From positions 857,681 through 921,680 of the forward strand of contig CAUYUJ010015948.1 in assembly GCA_963575745.1 (NCBI GenBank): a stretch of 64,000 nucleotides of DNA, read 5' to 3'. Positions within the stretch are counted from its first letter, which is position 1, and each line of letters opens with the position of its first letter. The stretch is from Prorocentrum cordatum (taxonomy: Eukaryota; Sar; Dinophyceae; Prorocentrales; Prorocentraceae). This document shows positions 24,259-33,835 of the stretch, piece after piece. The position numbers and the translations under genes are program-made. Below the pieces are notes generated by a model. It was given only the letters and a program-made list of their open reading frames with translations, did not search any database and had not been told where the DNA came from.

Positions 24259-24534
24259 TCAGGGATCGAGATGGCGCGATGGACCAGGCGAGGTGTGGAA
24301 TCGGGTATTTTCTTTGTTCTTTTCTACCGAATGAGAGCCCACCGAATGGGAGCTATCCCCTTCAGATTCTAAATCGCTCGCGTCCCCGCTCTGTCCACGC
24401 AGCGCATACTGCACCGCGTTCTCTGCGCCTAGGCTTTCGGCGCCCGACGCTTCGATGGGGATGTGACCCAACAACTTTTCCATCTCGAGATCTATGTCGA
24501 TCGATGACTGAACGCCAAGGTGTACGGACACCAA
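24259..24534 (-). pseudogene. Element 2 5'-most ORF fragment
   Basis: A 91-codon acidic frame (SIDIDLEMEKLLGHIPIE... then GDASDLESEGDSSHS) lies about 290 bp inside the 5' LTR. No domain was recognised. It is probably the start of the Gag-like coding region. Confidence 0.35.
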
Positions 24535-24821
24535 CTCAGATGGTCCCTCGGCGGAAGTTTTGGCTGTGCCATACCTTGCACTCGAGTGTTGTTCTCAGAA
24601 CCTTGTCACTGAATCAACCGATTAATCCCCTTCTGTGAAGTCAAACACAGTCTCTGATGCTTTCTTTGTGGGAAGGTCGAGAGGATTTTGACGCCTCGTT
24701 GAGACGCCTATACTTTTGTTGCGCTCGGAAGGTATTCGATCTTCTGCTCGTCCGAGCGCTTCTTCTTGCGATCATATGCTGTGCGAAGCGAACGGCTTTG
24801 CCGTCGCTTCGGCTGATAACC

Positions 24822-25139
24822 CGTATTTTACCTGGATGTTCATAATCCCTGCAATGTGTTCCGGTTATATATCATGGTCAGTGGGCTCCGCAGATGACAT
24901 GAATAAGAAGGGATAGTGCCGTCAAACATACGCTAAGGTAACACTGAAGGGGGGAGGCCGGCACGCCGACCGACGCACGCGCGCGCGCCGCAGGCTCGCT
25001 CCTTTTCCGTTTCCCTAGAGCCAGAGTAGTATAGCCGCGAGGGCACAAGTAGTCAGTCAGTACAGCAGGCAGACAGCGCGATCAAGGAGAGAGAGCAGGC
25101 AGGGCGAAATATTGGTGGTGCGGAAGGGGTGCATTGACT
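24822..25139 (-). repeat. Element 2 right (5') LTR
   Basis: Partner of 5092-5441. Its inner edge is diverged (CGTATTTTACC against AGTCTTTTGCT in the other copy). The outer edge GCATTGACT is identical and abuts the ATGTC duplication. The minus-strand sequence just inside begins GGTTATCAGCCGAAG, which only loosely resembles a tRNA-type primer-binding site. Confidence 0.78.
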
Positions 25140-25144
25140 ATGTC
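25140..25144. repeat. Right target-site duplication of Element 2 (ATGTC)
   Basis: Identical to 5087-5091 and directly adjacent to the right LTR. Confidence 0.75.
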
Positions 25145-25379
25145 GCCACCTGGAGGCTACCCGAGGGCTCTCAACCCCTTCTGGCAACGAGACATGGACC
25201 TGGGAATGGATCCGCGTTCCTGGCCGAGCCACTCCGTCATCAGCGGCGGCGGCGCCTTTTTTCCGAGCCTCGGAAAGGATCGAGCGGGGAAGCGACGGAC
25301 GAGCCTGAGCCTACCTCCGAACGCTCCAAATCCCCAGAGCGAGTCTGCACACACAGAGGGAAGGTTGGCGGGGTTATAG
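25145..25379 (+). pseudogene. Plus-strand Gag-like remnant, 3' part
   Basis: With Element 2 and one ATGTC removed, the plus-strand frame that ends TTC CGA CCA GCT ATG TC continues here as PPGGYPRALNPFWQRDMDLG and RSWPSHSVISGGGAFFPSLG for about 80 codons. The residues across the join (FRPAMS|PPGGYPRALNPFW) look like one protein. This supports Element 2 having inserted into an existing coding sequence. The family is not recognised. Confidence 0.4.
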
Positions 25380-26825
25380 GATTGGGGCGGAGGGATTCCA
25401 GTCCGTAAGCTTCTCCATGGAAGTGCCGAGCTGGGAGGCCATACGTGCATTTGGTGGGAGGCGCGCGCCAGGTTGCAGGGCATGCCCGAAACCTCCTTCC
25501 TCGTATGTACGAGTTGCTTCCTTCCTGCCTCCTCCTCTGGAGTAGAGCTCGACGCTTGAGTCTGCATGTGTCGGTCGCGAAGCCTAACAGAGATAATGGG
25601 ACGGCTAGCGCGTGACAGTCTAATATATTGGTGCTGCGGCTCGCAAGCGTCCTTTTCTTGCCTCGTGTCGTGGCGTATCTGGGGTGGGGGCGGAGATGGG
25701 GGGTGAGTCTCGTGCACAAGCACCTCTTCAAAGAAACGCAAAGCCCGGTGGCTCTGGATTCGCCCCCCGCTCCCGATGCGTATGCCCAATCGCACCGCGA
25801 CTGGAGTCCTACATCCTCGCCTGTACGTCGATCCTTCCTCAGGCCTCCTCCTCCAGGTTCGAAACATGCGTCTATAGTATCTCTTAGTGCGGCGGTTCGC
25901 GCACTCTTTCCTTGGCAAGATGGCCCTTGCCTAGTCGCCTCCCAGCCTCCCTTAGGTCTGCATGGCTTGGGCAAGCTCACGCCTCCCCTGAGGAGGTCTC
26001 TGGGAGATTGTTCTGCCCCCTATGCATGGCTTCTGCACGGTCGCGCCTCTCCAGGCGTCCGTGCTCCATGTCTTTTGTGATGCCGCGCTTGACCCTGCCG
26101 TATGGCAGGGACAAATCTCGCACACTCTACTTTTAAAACTGCGTAGAGCCCGGTGGCTCCGCGCTAGCCTCTTTTGCCAGAGGCGCATGCACAGTCGTGC
26201 CGCGGCTGGATACCTCCATCCTTTCCTGTTCTTGAACTCCTCAGTTCCTCCACTTCCCTGGATGGAATACACCGGCTTTCGCAATCTCGCACCTCCTGTC
26301 GGATACCTCTGGGAGATTGCGGCGCCACCCAGACATGGCCTCTGCATGGGCCTGCCTCCCCAAGCCCCGCGCGCCATGTCTTATCTTGAACGCTGGCCCC
26401 AGCAGCTCTTTCACGAGTCAGCCGCCTGCCTAACTTGGAGATTGGGACGGCAGGCCATGATCCGAACGGAAGCGCGACAGTGCAGGCCGCCTCCCATTAC
26501 CCCCTCCTCCCTTTCAGATTTCGCTGTCCTCCTAGTTTCCTCGATTCTTGATGGCCATAGGGCCCGTTTCCTTGCTTCCTACTCAGGCATCTTTTGACGC
26601 ACTCTAGCTGCTTAGCGGGACAAAGTTTCACTGCACCAGTCATCCGCCAATTTGGTAGAGTATAAAGCCACTGTGGCATCTGATTCCGGGCGCGTGCACG
26701 TCTCAGCGTTAGCTGCCGCCTCTAGCTTTGGGCGATTGTCTTAAGATCGCCATGCCCCCTCTCCCTTTCCTCGTAATCACCTCTCCCCTCACCTGTCTCG
26801 CAGCCGCCACTGCTTGCTGGACGGT
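25380..26825. other. Spacer between Element 2 and Element 1
   Basis: No gene supported. The sequence contains loosely repeated blocks, for example CTCTGGGAGATTG at 26009 and 26308 and variants of GCATGGCTTCTGCACGG / CATGGCCTCTGCATGGG. These suggest an old degenerate tandem duplication of roughly 300 bp. Confidence 0.5.
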
Positions 26826-26830
26826 ATTCC
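26826..26830. repeat. Left target-site duplication of Element 1 (ATTCC)
   Basis: ATTCC directly precedes the left LTR and recurs at 43238-43242 directly after the right LTR. Confidence 0.9.
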
Positions 26831-27114
26831 AGTCGAAAACGCACTGGTAAGCCAAGATATATGTTCCGCCTTAGGCGCTCCCATATCCCAGGCTTTGGCT
26901 CATACCGCATGAGCAAGAGAGCAAGATGAAGCATGGGATCTGGAGTAAAGGATAGAAGGGGCATCTTCAATAGAAAGGTCTTTTCCGATCTCAGATGCGA
27001 GTAGTGCGCCTCGGTGAGGCAAAATCACATGTTCGGCCGGGCCCGGCTTGAGCCAGGCACGGCAGCGGTGCATGCTCGATTTACATCTCGCCTTTAACCC
27101 TCTCCGTTTAAAGT
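26831..27114 (-). repeat. Element 1 left (3') LTR
   Basis: 284 bp, identical to 42954-43237 except at two positions (ATGGGATC/ATGGAATC and GGCAAAAT/GGCACAAT). In element orientation it begins ACTTTAAACG and ends TTTTCGACT, so the usual TG...CA termini are absent. It retains the same ATG and open frame as the 5' copy. Confidence 0.97.
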
Positions 27115-27135
27115 TGGAGGGGGAGGGGGCGAGCA
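27115..27135 (-). other. Pyrimidine tract where a polypurine tract is expected
   Basis: Just upstream of the 3' LTR the minus (sense) strand reads GCCCCCTCCCCCTCCA. LTR retrotransposons normally have a purine tract on the sense strand at this place to prime plus-strand DNA. Here the purines are on the opposite strand. Confidence 0.6.
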
Positions 27136-27218
27136 AGCACCGCATTTCTACATTACGCGGAAAAACAGTGCTAGGCAACAGCGGCTGCCTACAAGGCAAG
27201 GGCGCGCGAGTAGCCTCG

Positions 27219-30200
27219 CTACCGGCGAGTTTCCTCGCTACTAAAGCGCACCTGCGCGCGGGTTTCCCCGCTAGCTCGGGAGGCAGGGCCGTCCTGAGAC
27301 GACCTGCCCGCCCTATACGGAGTATGTTTCTTCAGCTCGTGCTTGAAGGATTGCTGACCGGCCATTACCTGTAGGAGCAACGCGCGGTCAATACTACCTT
27401 TGGTATGACCATCGGCAGTCATATCCCGCGTGTCACACCATTGGACGCTTTCAACGATTCCGCGCTCCATCATCTGGCGGATCCAGCTGATGTGCCCAAG
27501 CAGAGTGCATTCTGTGGGCTTCTTCAGATCTTTGCTAGACAAAGACTTGAAGACAGACTCGGCATCAATAGTCAGAGTGACTTTGATACATAGACCACCC
27601 AGTTCCAATATGTTCTTCAACTGTGTGGGGGTCAATGGTCCCGAGTGTAGCTCGTGGAGCGTTACAATGGTCGGGTAGCAGTCTTCCAAGTTGTGGGCTG
27701 CTGCCAGTGTTTCCGCAGAGTAGCTCGAACGCACCTGCAGTCGATGAGACTTGCAGTATGCGTCCACCAGGTGCACGACGGGTTTCCCCGCTTGCGTGTG
27801 GCCACGCCTCAGCAGGTTAGCCCCGCGGATACCGTAGCCTTTGACTTCGTCGTCTTCATCTCCGTTGAGACGACGATAGCCAGAATCGCTATGCAGGTCG
27901 ACCTCTCCTGTTGGAGTCATAGCTTGATACACGATCTTCTTCGGACCTGCCTGCAATTTCCTGGTAACCGCGTTCAGTCGTCGTACCTGGATGTTTGTCG
28001 GTTCCTGGATACGTTGCAGTGAGACAACATAGACCATCAGCCATACCTGCGTGATCAACGCATAGGCTAGAGCGCCACGAAGACTGACGAACATATCAGA
28101 AATCGTCATTGTCGCTTTGCTCTCAGGATCAGCGCCTGTGAGCTCTGGATGTGTGATAGGACGAAGTTGTTTGATGTATTCGTCCTGATCAAGAGTGACG
28201 CTCCCATCATCGGTCTTGTTGTACCGAACGGCACAATTTGTATATGTGTGCTTGTTCAGTTTGCACTTTCCAAACGTATCTTCAACACATTTGACGTACT
28301 TATCAATGGAATCTTCCTTCCCAGTCATATTGATGTCATCAACGTGTTTGGCTGTCAAGAGGTTCGAACTCGTCTCGAACTCTTCATCGTATGAAGTAGG
28401 CTGTAGTCCAAAGCTCCTGGTGATGGACCTGAGCTTCAGCGAGAATGCCCTGGGAGCATCCTTCGTGCCAGTCCCCGGCTTCAGGCACCGAAGACAATGC
28501 TTTGATTCGTCGTATGACTCAAAGCCTGGCAATGTGCGAAGGACAGCTGCTGACCCAGGAGGTAGTGTGAAGCACACCACACGCTCTTTCTCGCCCGTTG
28601 CCGCGGCGAGCTCGCTATAGGTCAGTCCCTTCAAGAAAGCCATGTTGATATCCAGGGAAGCGATGATCCAAGCTTTGTTGCATGCAGCAGAACTTGCGAG
28701 CAGTCTCTGGTTTGACCTCCTTGCCGTGCCAGAGAAGGTTTCGACATCGAAGGCTTCAATGTCCATGAAGCCACGAAGTACCAAGCGTAACCTGATCGTC
28801 CGTTCCATTTCGCCCTTCTCGTTCTTGACAAACTTCCATTTGTATACATAACGTGAAGTCATGATGTTCGACGCTTTGCTCAAGTCAGTCATCTGGAAGC
28901 ATTTGTTGTCAAGCCAAGTCTTCAATTCTGTGTAAAGGGCTTTGGAAACTTTGACCGGATTCGCTTGAATGTCGGCCTTCGTGAGTAGGTCGTCTTCTTT
29001 GACGACCGCGGCACGTTTGGAGGCAGCACTAACATATACTCGCATAGTTGTGACGCTGCTGTCATCCAACAATCGGTGTTGCTGCTCAGACAGGACGACC
29101 TTGGACATGTCTGCTGTGAAGCAAAGCTCGATGTACTTCCCGTGCTCGTCGGAGTCCAGACCATAGTGGCTGTCCGGATCAGTGGAGCACAGAGGAACGT
29201 AGTAAGAAGTGTCCATGTCGTATCCTGGCGGGTGACCCCGCACCGGCAAGTGGCCTTGCACATCTCCACAGGTCGTAGAGACCAACACGCACTGTGAGTC
29301 TGTCATGTATGTAGAAACTGTGTGCATGACTTCTTCTGTGTCAGCTTCAAGGAGTGTTCTGTCATCCATCAGTTCAGCATACCATGACTCCAAGACAAAG
29401 ACATCCAGATCCTCTTCTGTTTCCTCTATGATGGTCGGGAGCCGACCATCATTCGCCGCAGGAGGCTGCTCAGGAGCAGCTGCTGGAGGTGGCTCGCTTG
29501 GTGGTGGACCATCAGCGAGTTCCTCGAACTTAGTGAGGTCTCGGTCGAATCCAGCAGGCGGCTTCTTGGATTTAAGACACTGGATGATGCGTGAATGTGT
29601 AGACCCTGTGATGTCGTAGATGTTCAAGGCAGTGCCATCAGCTTCATAATAATGAAAGCCAGGGGTCACATCGTTATCATAGTGCACTAGTGTACAGCTG
29701 TCTGCATAGGGTGCAGCAGGCAACTTAGTCAGGCTCTTAGCAAGTCGCACAGCAACCACGTTTTCAATGCGAAAATAGTTGCGAATGAGATATTGAAGAG
29801 CCAAGTGCACCTTAGGCGAGAGCCGGCTCGCAGCAGTCATCTGCAGTCGGCCCTGTTTCGCTGGTAGGTATCCGAAAGTCATAGCGGGTTTCCCCGCTGG
29901 CAGACCGGCAATAAAGGCCAATACTGTCCGAAGGGCCGTATTGTCCGATCCTATCTCGCGGACCATCAGTGCTTCGATGTACAGCGTATGTCGTGTGTCA
30001 GGATACTGTACTCGCACTTCGCGACTGCCGACCTTCACGATGACCTGGCCTCGGTCAGGTTCGTTGCGGATGACCGGGTATGGACCACTCCATCCACCCC
30101 AGTCGTCTTTCGTGGTGGTCGGGCGATGATAGTCCACGAGATCTCCCTCTTTGTAGTGAAATTCACCCGTAGCAGTAGTCTTCGTACGAAGAGCCCTGTT

Positions 30201-33200
30201 CGTCTTGGCAACCGCAGTGGCCTGCGTGATTGCCTCCAGACTAACCCTCCTGATTGTCTCTTCCCTTGAGTGATCTGATGATTCAGCGGACTGATCATGA
30301 TCCAGGACAGGGAAATCGGGAAGCATAGCTGGTTGTCTGCCATACAGCGCATTATACGGAGACACTTCGTTGTAGAAGGTAAATGCGTTGCTGGCAAACA
30401 AGGCTTCATGTAAGAGACGAGTGAAATTCAGAGGAATATTCAATCTATTCAGTTCTTCTCCCATCACGTGTATGAGGTGTCGCAGGATGCCGTTCCTAGC
30501 TTCGATAGTCGTGGCGTGCTGGCCACGCGCTCGGATACGAAGCTCTGTTCCCTTGGATTTAAGGATGGCCTTTGCTGTATCGTTATTCAGCGCTCCTTCC
30601 CCATCGGAGTATAGGATCTTAGCAGGGCCATGTTGCATCCAAGTTGTGTGATAGGCATCGAGAACAGCGTGCATAGTCTTATCAGGAATCTCTGTGCCAG
30701 CTGCCCAGCGAATACAACGGTCGATGATGTGAAAAACAATATGTTCCTGTTTGTAAAAGAAAAGATCACATGCGACTTCCTCGTTGAAACGCCCTGGCAG
30801 TGACACGGGAGGCATCACCGTGTTGCCTGGTTTCTCCCAGGCACGACATTCTCTACACGAGTCGCAAATGCCTTTGATCAGACTCAAACGGGTTTCACCC
30901 AGACCAACCTTAGCTAGAATCATCCGCATCTTTGGTTCCTTGGCATGAAACCATCTCAAGTGAAGCTTGTGGAGTTCTCGCTGCACTACAGCTGGGTCAA
31001 AGCTGCGCAGGTTTTGAAGGCTGAGCTGAACGTCGAAGCGAGTCCAATCAGGAAGCCTTGGCCTTGGCCTCGGCTCTGCATGAGGCTGCGGCGGCGGTGG
31101 GGGATCACCTCCCTCCATGCGTCCGCGCCTTGCTGATACTTGCGGCAGTCTGCGGTGATCGTCAGAGCTGCCAGCGCCAGTGGTGTCACCATGAGCCCCC
31201 TCGGCCTTGGTGATGTCATGGCTGCTGGCGCCTGCGGTTGGATCGCCCTCACCGGGCCGTGGCGGCCTAGGCGCGCGCATGCGCGCTTTCGCGGCCGGCG
31301 CCGCTTTTGCGGCTGGCGCCGCTTTTGCGGCTGGAGCCGCTTCCGCGGCTGGCGCCGCAGGAGCGGCTTGCCCCGCTGGGCGCGGCTGACCAAAGTTATC
31401 TGGCAGCTTCCATTTTTCGGCGGATCTGCATTGGCCAGATATCTTGGTATGGTGAGGATTGCTCTTCTGATATTCCTTCTTACAGCTTGGACAGTCCCAA
31501 TAGTATGGTTCAACCTCGTACCATCGACACATCTTCGGATTCCTGCTGTGCCTTGGTGATTGTTTGTAATTGTTGTCTACGCAGCCAGGGCACCCGAGAC
31601 CGCCAGGTGGTGGTCGCAGGATTTCCCCGTTTGAGTGTCTCTGGATTGTTGGGTCGTCCAAGTCGTAGCCAGCATTGCTTGTTACGAACGCGTGACTGCG
31701 TCCGCGATTCGCGAATGGATCGCGACCATAAGCAAACAGATCTTTGGCGATTTGCACCGCATCAACGATCAATGACTGCATTCTGTAGGTATATTGTGCT
31801 GCCCTTGCTAGTTCTTTGTTGCAAGCATTGGCGTGCACATGATTACCTGGACAACGCTTGCCTCTGAAAGGTGCCAACAACTCTTCTTTGTTTGCCAGCA
31901 TTTGTGTTGGCTTGCGAATGTATTGTCCAAACGAATCTTTGAGACCAGTCGTGCATTGATCAATAATCGTTTGGCAAGTGACCTTGCGTTGTGCCAGTTC
32001 CTTCCATGGTTGGATCTCATCTACCCACGTGCCCATAGGTTGTTCCCTGAGAAAGAAACGTCTTAAGTCGTCTTGTAATAGAGCGACTGTTCCGCAGAAC
32101 GTGATGTGAGGCAGGTCCTCTTTGTGGTGTTTAAGCCACGTATCATGATTGACCTGTGCATTGAAGTATGAAGGAAGTCCAGTAGTTCTGCAGTTTGGCT
32201 GCAAAATCGTGATCTTGACAAAGCAAGTCTTGAGGTAGTGAAGGACTGCTCTTTGTACTTCCGAGTTTCCAAGGTCAACCATAGATATCTTATCAAGGTT
32301 CCCGCCCGACGAGAGTCCCCTCTTGAAGGCTAATATGGATATACCACCCTTGCCCCCACATAATTCAAGCATGTCCACTTGATTGTTTCTGCCGTAGCAT
32401 AGTGACTGGACCACCGAGAAGACATCAGCATGTGAGTCAGCGGGTTGCCCCGCCGGTAGCATCATGAAGATGTCCTCTGATTCGCTGTCCGAGTCCGAGT
32501 CATCAAGAGGAACGTCGTTGAAATATGTGGAGCAGTCAAGCCCTTTGAGGTCCTCTCCACAATCGTCGTTACCGTCTTCCACTTTATTCGGGATTTTCTT
32601 CGGTTTGATGCCAGCCTCTCTGTCAGCTTTCTGCTTTACTTTCTGTTTTATCCTGGCATCAGTGGGCAGCGCGGTTTCCGCGGAGAGATCCGCTGCGGAA
32701 GGATCCGCTGTTAGGTCAGGAAATGGCGGAATTTCAGAAAAGTTGGTGGGTCGCGTTTGGCAACGCTCAATCGAAGGGGGAGGAGACCGATCGTCATCGA
32801 CGATCGTCACACGCTTTGGGCGTGGCCTTCGCGACTCACCGTCGCCGTGAAGGACTGGAGCCGGAGGCTCCCAGTACAACCGAGTACTGATGTTTGTAAC
32901 CCCATCAGGTAATGGAGCTACATAATTGTACCCAGTCGGCTGATCCTGGATTTTGATATCTTGAACGATCTTATTCGTGTCCAGGTCGGTCGTGACTCTA
33001 CGAACAACATGGTCCCATTGAGGGCCCTTTTGTGGACATTGAACGTAGTGTCTTACCTTTTTGTCAACGCGCGTACACACACTGAGGTGTACCGCACTCC
33101 GCTCATTCCTAATCATGTTGGCTTTATTGAGTTGATCAAGGAAGCGTGCAGTGATGATAGCCAAGGTTTTATGCCGAAACTCGGCACGTTGCCGAAACTC

Positions 33201-33835
33201 GGCACGTTTTATGCCGAAACTCGGCACCAATCCAAATCATGTTCTTTGTGTGAGCCACAAGTACATCTCCATAAGTTTAGCGGTATATGAGGACAAGCTG
33301 TAGCAACTTGTATATAGGAACCACTGGGATACTTACTGGAGCGATCAAACTTGATACCGAAATGACAAAGTCTCATTCGTATGATGCTCAGCTTCAAATC
33401 TTCGATAACATCTTTGATCGGACCCTGTTTCCAGAAATACCCGGGTGGCCCCAGGATGACAATCTGCATTCTCAGAGCACGCGCTTTGATCAGGAGATTT
33501 TGTATACGTTGATAGTGGGGTCCCGCCCTCTTTCCTGGAGTACGAACGTACCAATCAGAGGGTGTGGCCACCCACAACATATTATAGTCTCCTGCCAACA
33601 AGTTTCCCAAATACTGTGTTCCAGTTGAAGTCATTACCTCATTATGGGTAATCCGGTCACATATATAGCCACGGGTTCGGAGTTCAGCGCAAGCTGTGCG
33701 AATATCTTCGATAACGAGACATTTTGAATGATATTTTTCCTCTCGGGCCTCAGCGCGGCCAACGTATGTAGCGAGGAGGCCGGCATTCGGCTTCTCTTCG
33801 CAAGCGAGCGCCGCCGGCGCGCCCGCCTGCCCCCG
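27219..33835 (-). CDS. Element 1 Pol segment: methyltransferase-like, integrase, reverse transcriptase, RNase H (62-bp insertion frameshift)
   Basis: This is the third part of the giant polyprotein, about 2,184 codons once the 62-bp repeat at 33166-33227 is discounted. It follows an in-frame TGA at 33836-33838 and ends at 27219. In order it holds an N-terminal segment ending in a C-x-C-G...H motif (LWRCTCGSHKEHDLD), an acidic linker, a Rossmann methyltransferase-like domain, Ala/Lys linkers, integrase, reverse transcriptase and RNase H. The enzymes copy the element's RNA and integrate the cDNA. The open frame is otherwise intact for nearly 6 kb, consistent with recent activity. As it stands the frameshift and TGA would block translation unless bypassed. 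Confidence 0.93.
27480..27960 (-). other. RNase H domain (Element 1)
   Basis: Copia-type RNase H. DLHSDSGYR supplies the first Asp, SSYSAETLAAAHNLED the Glu, LTIDAESVFKSLSSKD the next acidic residue, and DTRDMTADGHTKGSID the last Asp. It degrades RNA in the RNA-DNA hybrid during reverse transcription. Confidence 0.88.
28060..28970 (-). other. Reverse transcriptase domain (Element 1)
   Basis: RVT_2-type polymerase. The landmarks are RYVYKWKFVKNEKGE, IIASLDINMAFLKG (first catalytic Asp) and TAKHVDDINMTG, whose DD at 28335-28340 is the active-site pair, with HVDD in place of the usual YVDD. It synthesises the element's cDNA. Confidence 0.95.
29990..30990 (-). other. Integrase with HHCC zinc head and D,D,E core (Element 1)
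   Basis: The zinc module is H-x3-H...C-x2-C (LHLRWFHAKEP ... ICDSCREC). Core acidic residues are seen in EVACDLFFYKQ, ILYSDGEGALNN and ATTIEARNGILRH. A GPYPVIRNEPD C-terminal GKGPY-like stretch follows. It integrates the cDNA and makes the 5-bp duplication. Its position upstream of RT defines the element as copia-type. Confidence 0.93.
31290..31360 (-). repeat. Four 18-bp-spaced GCGGC-NGGN-GCCGC hairpins
   Basis: Copies at 31291-31304, 31309-31322, 31327-31340 and 31345-31358 have perfectly paired 5-bp stems and loops CGGC, TGGC, TGGA and TGGC. They encode the linker AAPAAKAAPAAKAAPAA. The same palindrome type is dispersed through the element. Confidence 0.85.
31800..32410 (-). other. Rossmann methyltransferase-like domain (Element 1)
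   Basis: VDMLELCGGKGGISILAFKR resembles the SAM-binding motif I of class I methyltransferases, especially cytosine-5 enzymes (D-x-F-x-G-x-G-G). It is followed by an acidic beta-strand end (ISMVDLGNSEVQR), VKITILQPNCRTTG with a Cys where C5 enzymes have P-P-C, and RRFFLREQP in the place of the E-N-V motif. Similar domains are known to me from other dinoflagellate copia polyproteins (recalled, not checked). The match is partial and the catalytic role uncertain. It may have lost activity or bind rather than methylate. Confidence 0.55.
33166..33227 (-). repeat. 62-bp insertion of three palindromic units that breaks the Pol frame
   Basis: Three tandem units of 22, 18 and 22 bp each contain GCCGA-GTT-TCGGC, a 5-bp stem with 3-bp loop. 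Sixty-two bases is not a multiple of three. Excising exactly these units joins ...KEHDLD to CLAIITARFLDQLN in one frame, and makes the whole ATG-to-stop length divisible by three. Confidence 0.9.

Larger units (their letters stand above)
5092..25139 (-). mobile_element. Element 2: old copia-type LTR retroelement, decayed, with satellite insertion
   Basis: It is bounded by diverged direct repeats (5092-5441 and 24822-25139) and a 5-bp target duplication. All coding traces are on the minus strand. In element order they are a coiled-coil Gag-like region (24.5-22.9 kb), a Pro/Ala/Arg-rich region (22.95-21.5 kb), copia RNase H (21.1-20.5 kb), then about 15 kb of decayed ORFs containing a Tpt1/KptA-like domain (9.4-8.5 kb) and 3.4 kb of satellite. 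No integrase or reverse transcriptase core was recognised, so the copy is deleted or composite. Without the satellite its length, about 16.6 kb, is close to that of Element 1. Confidence 0.75.
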
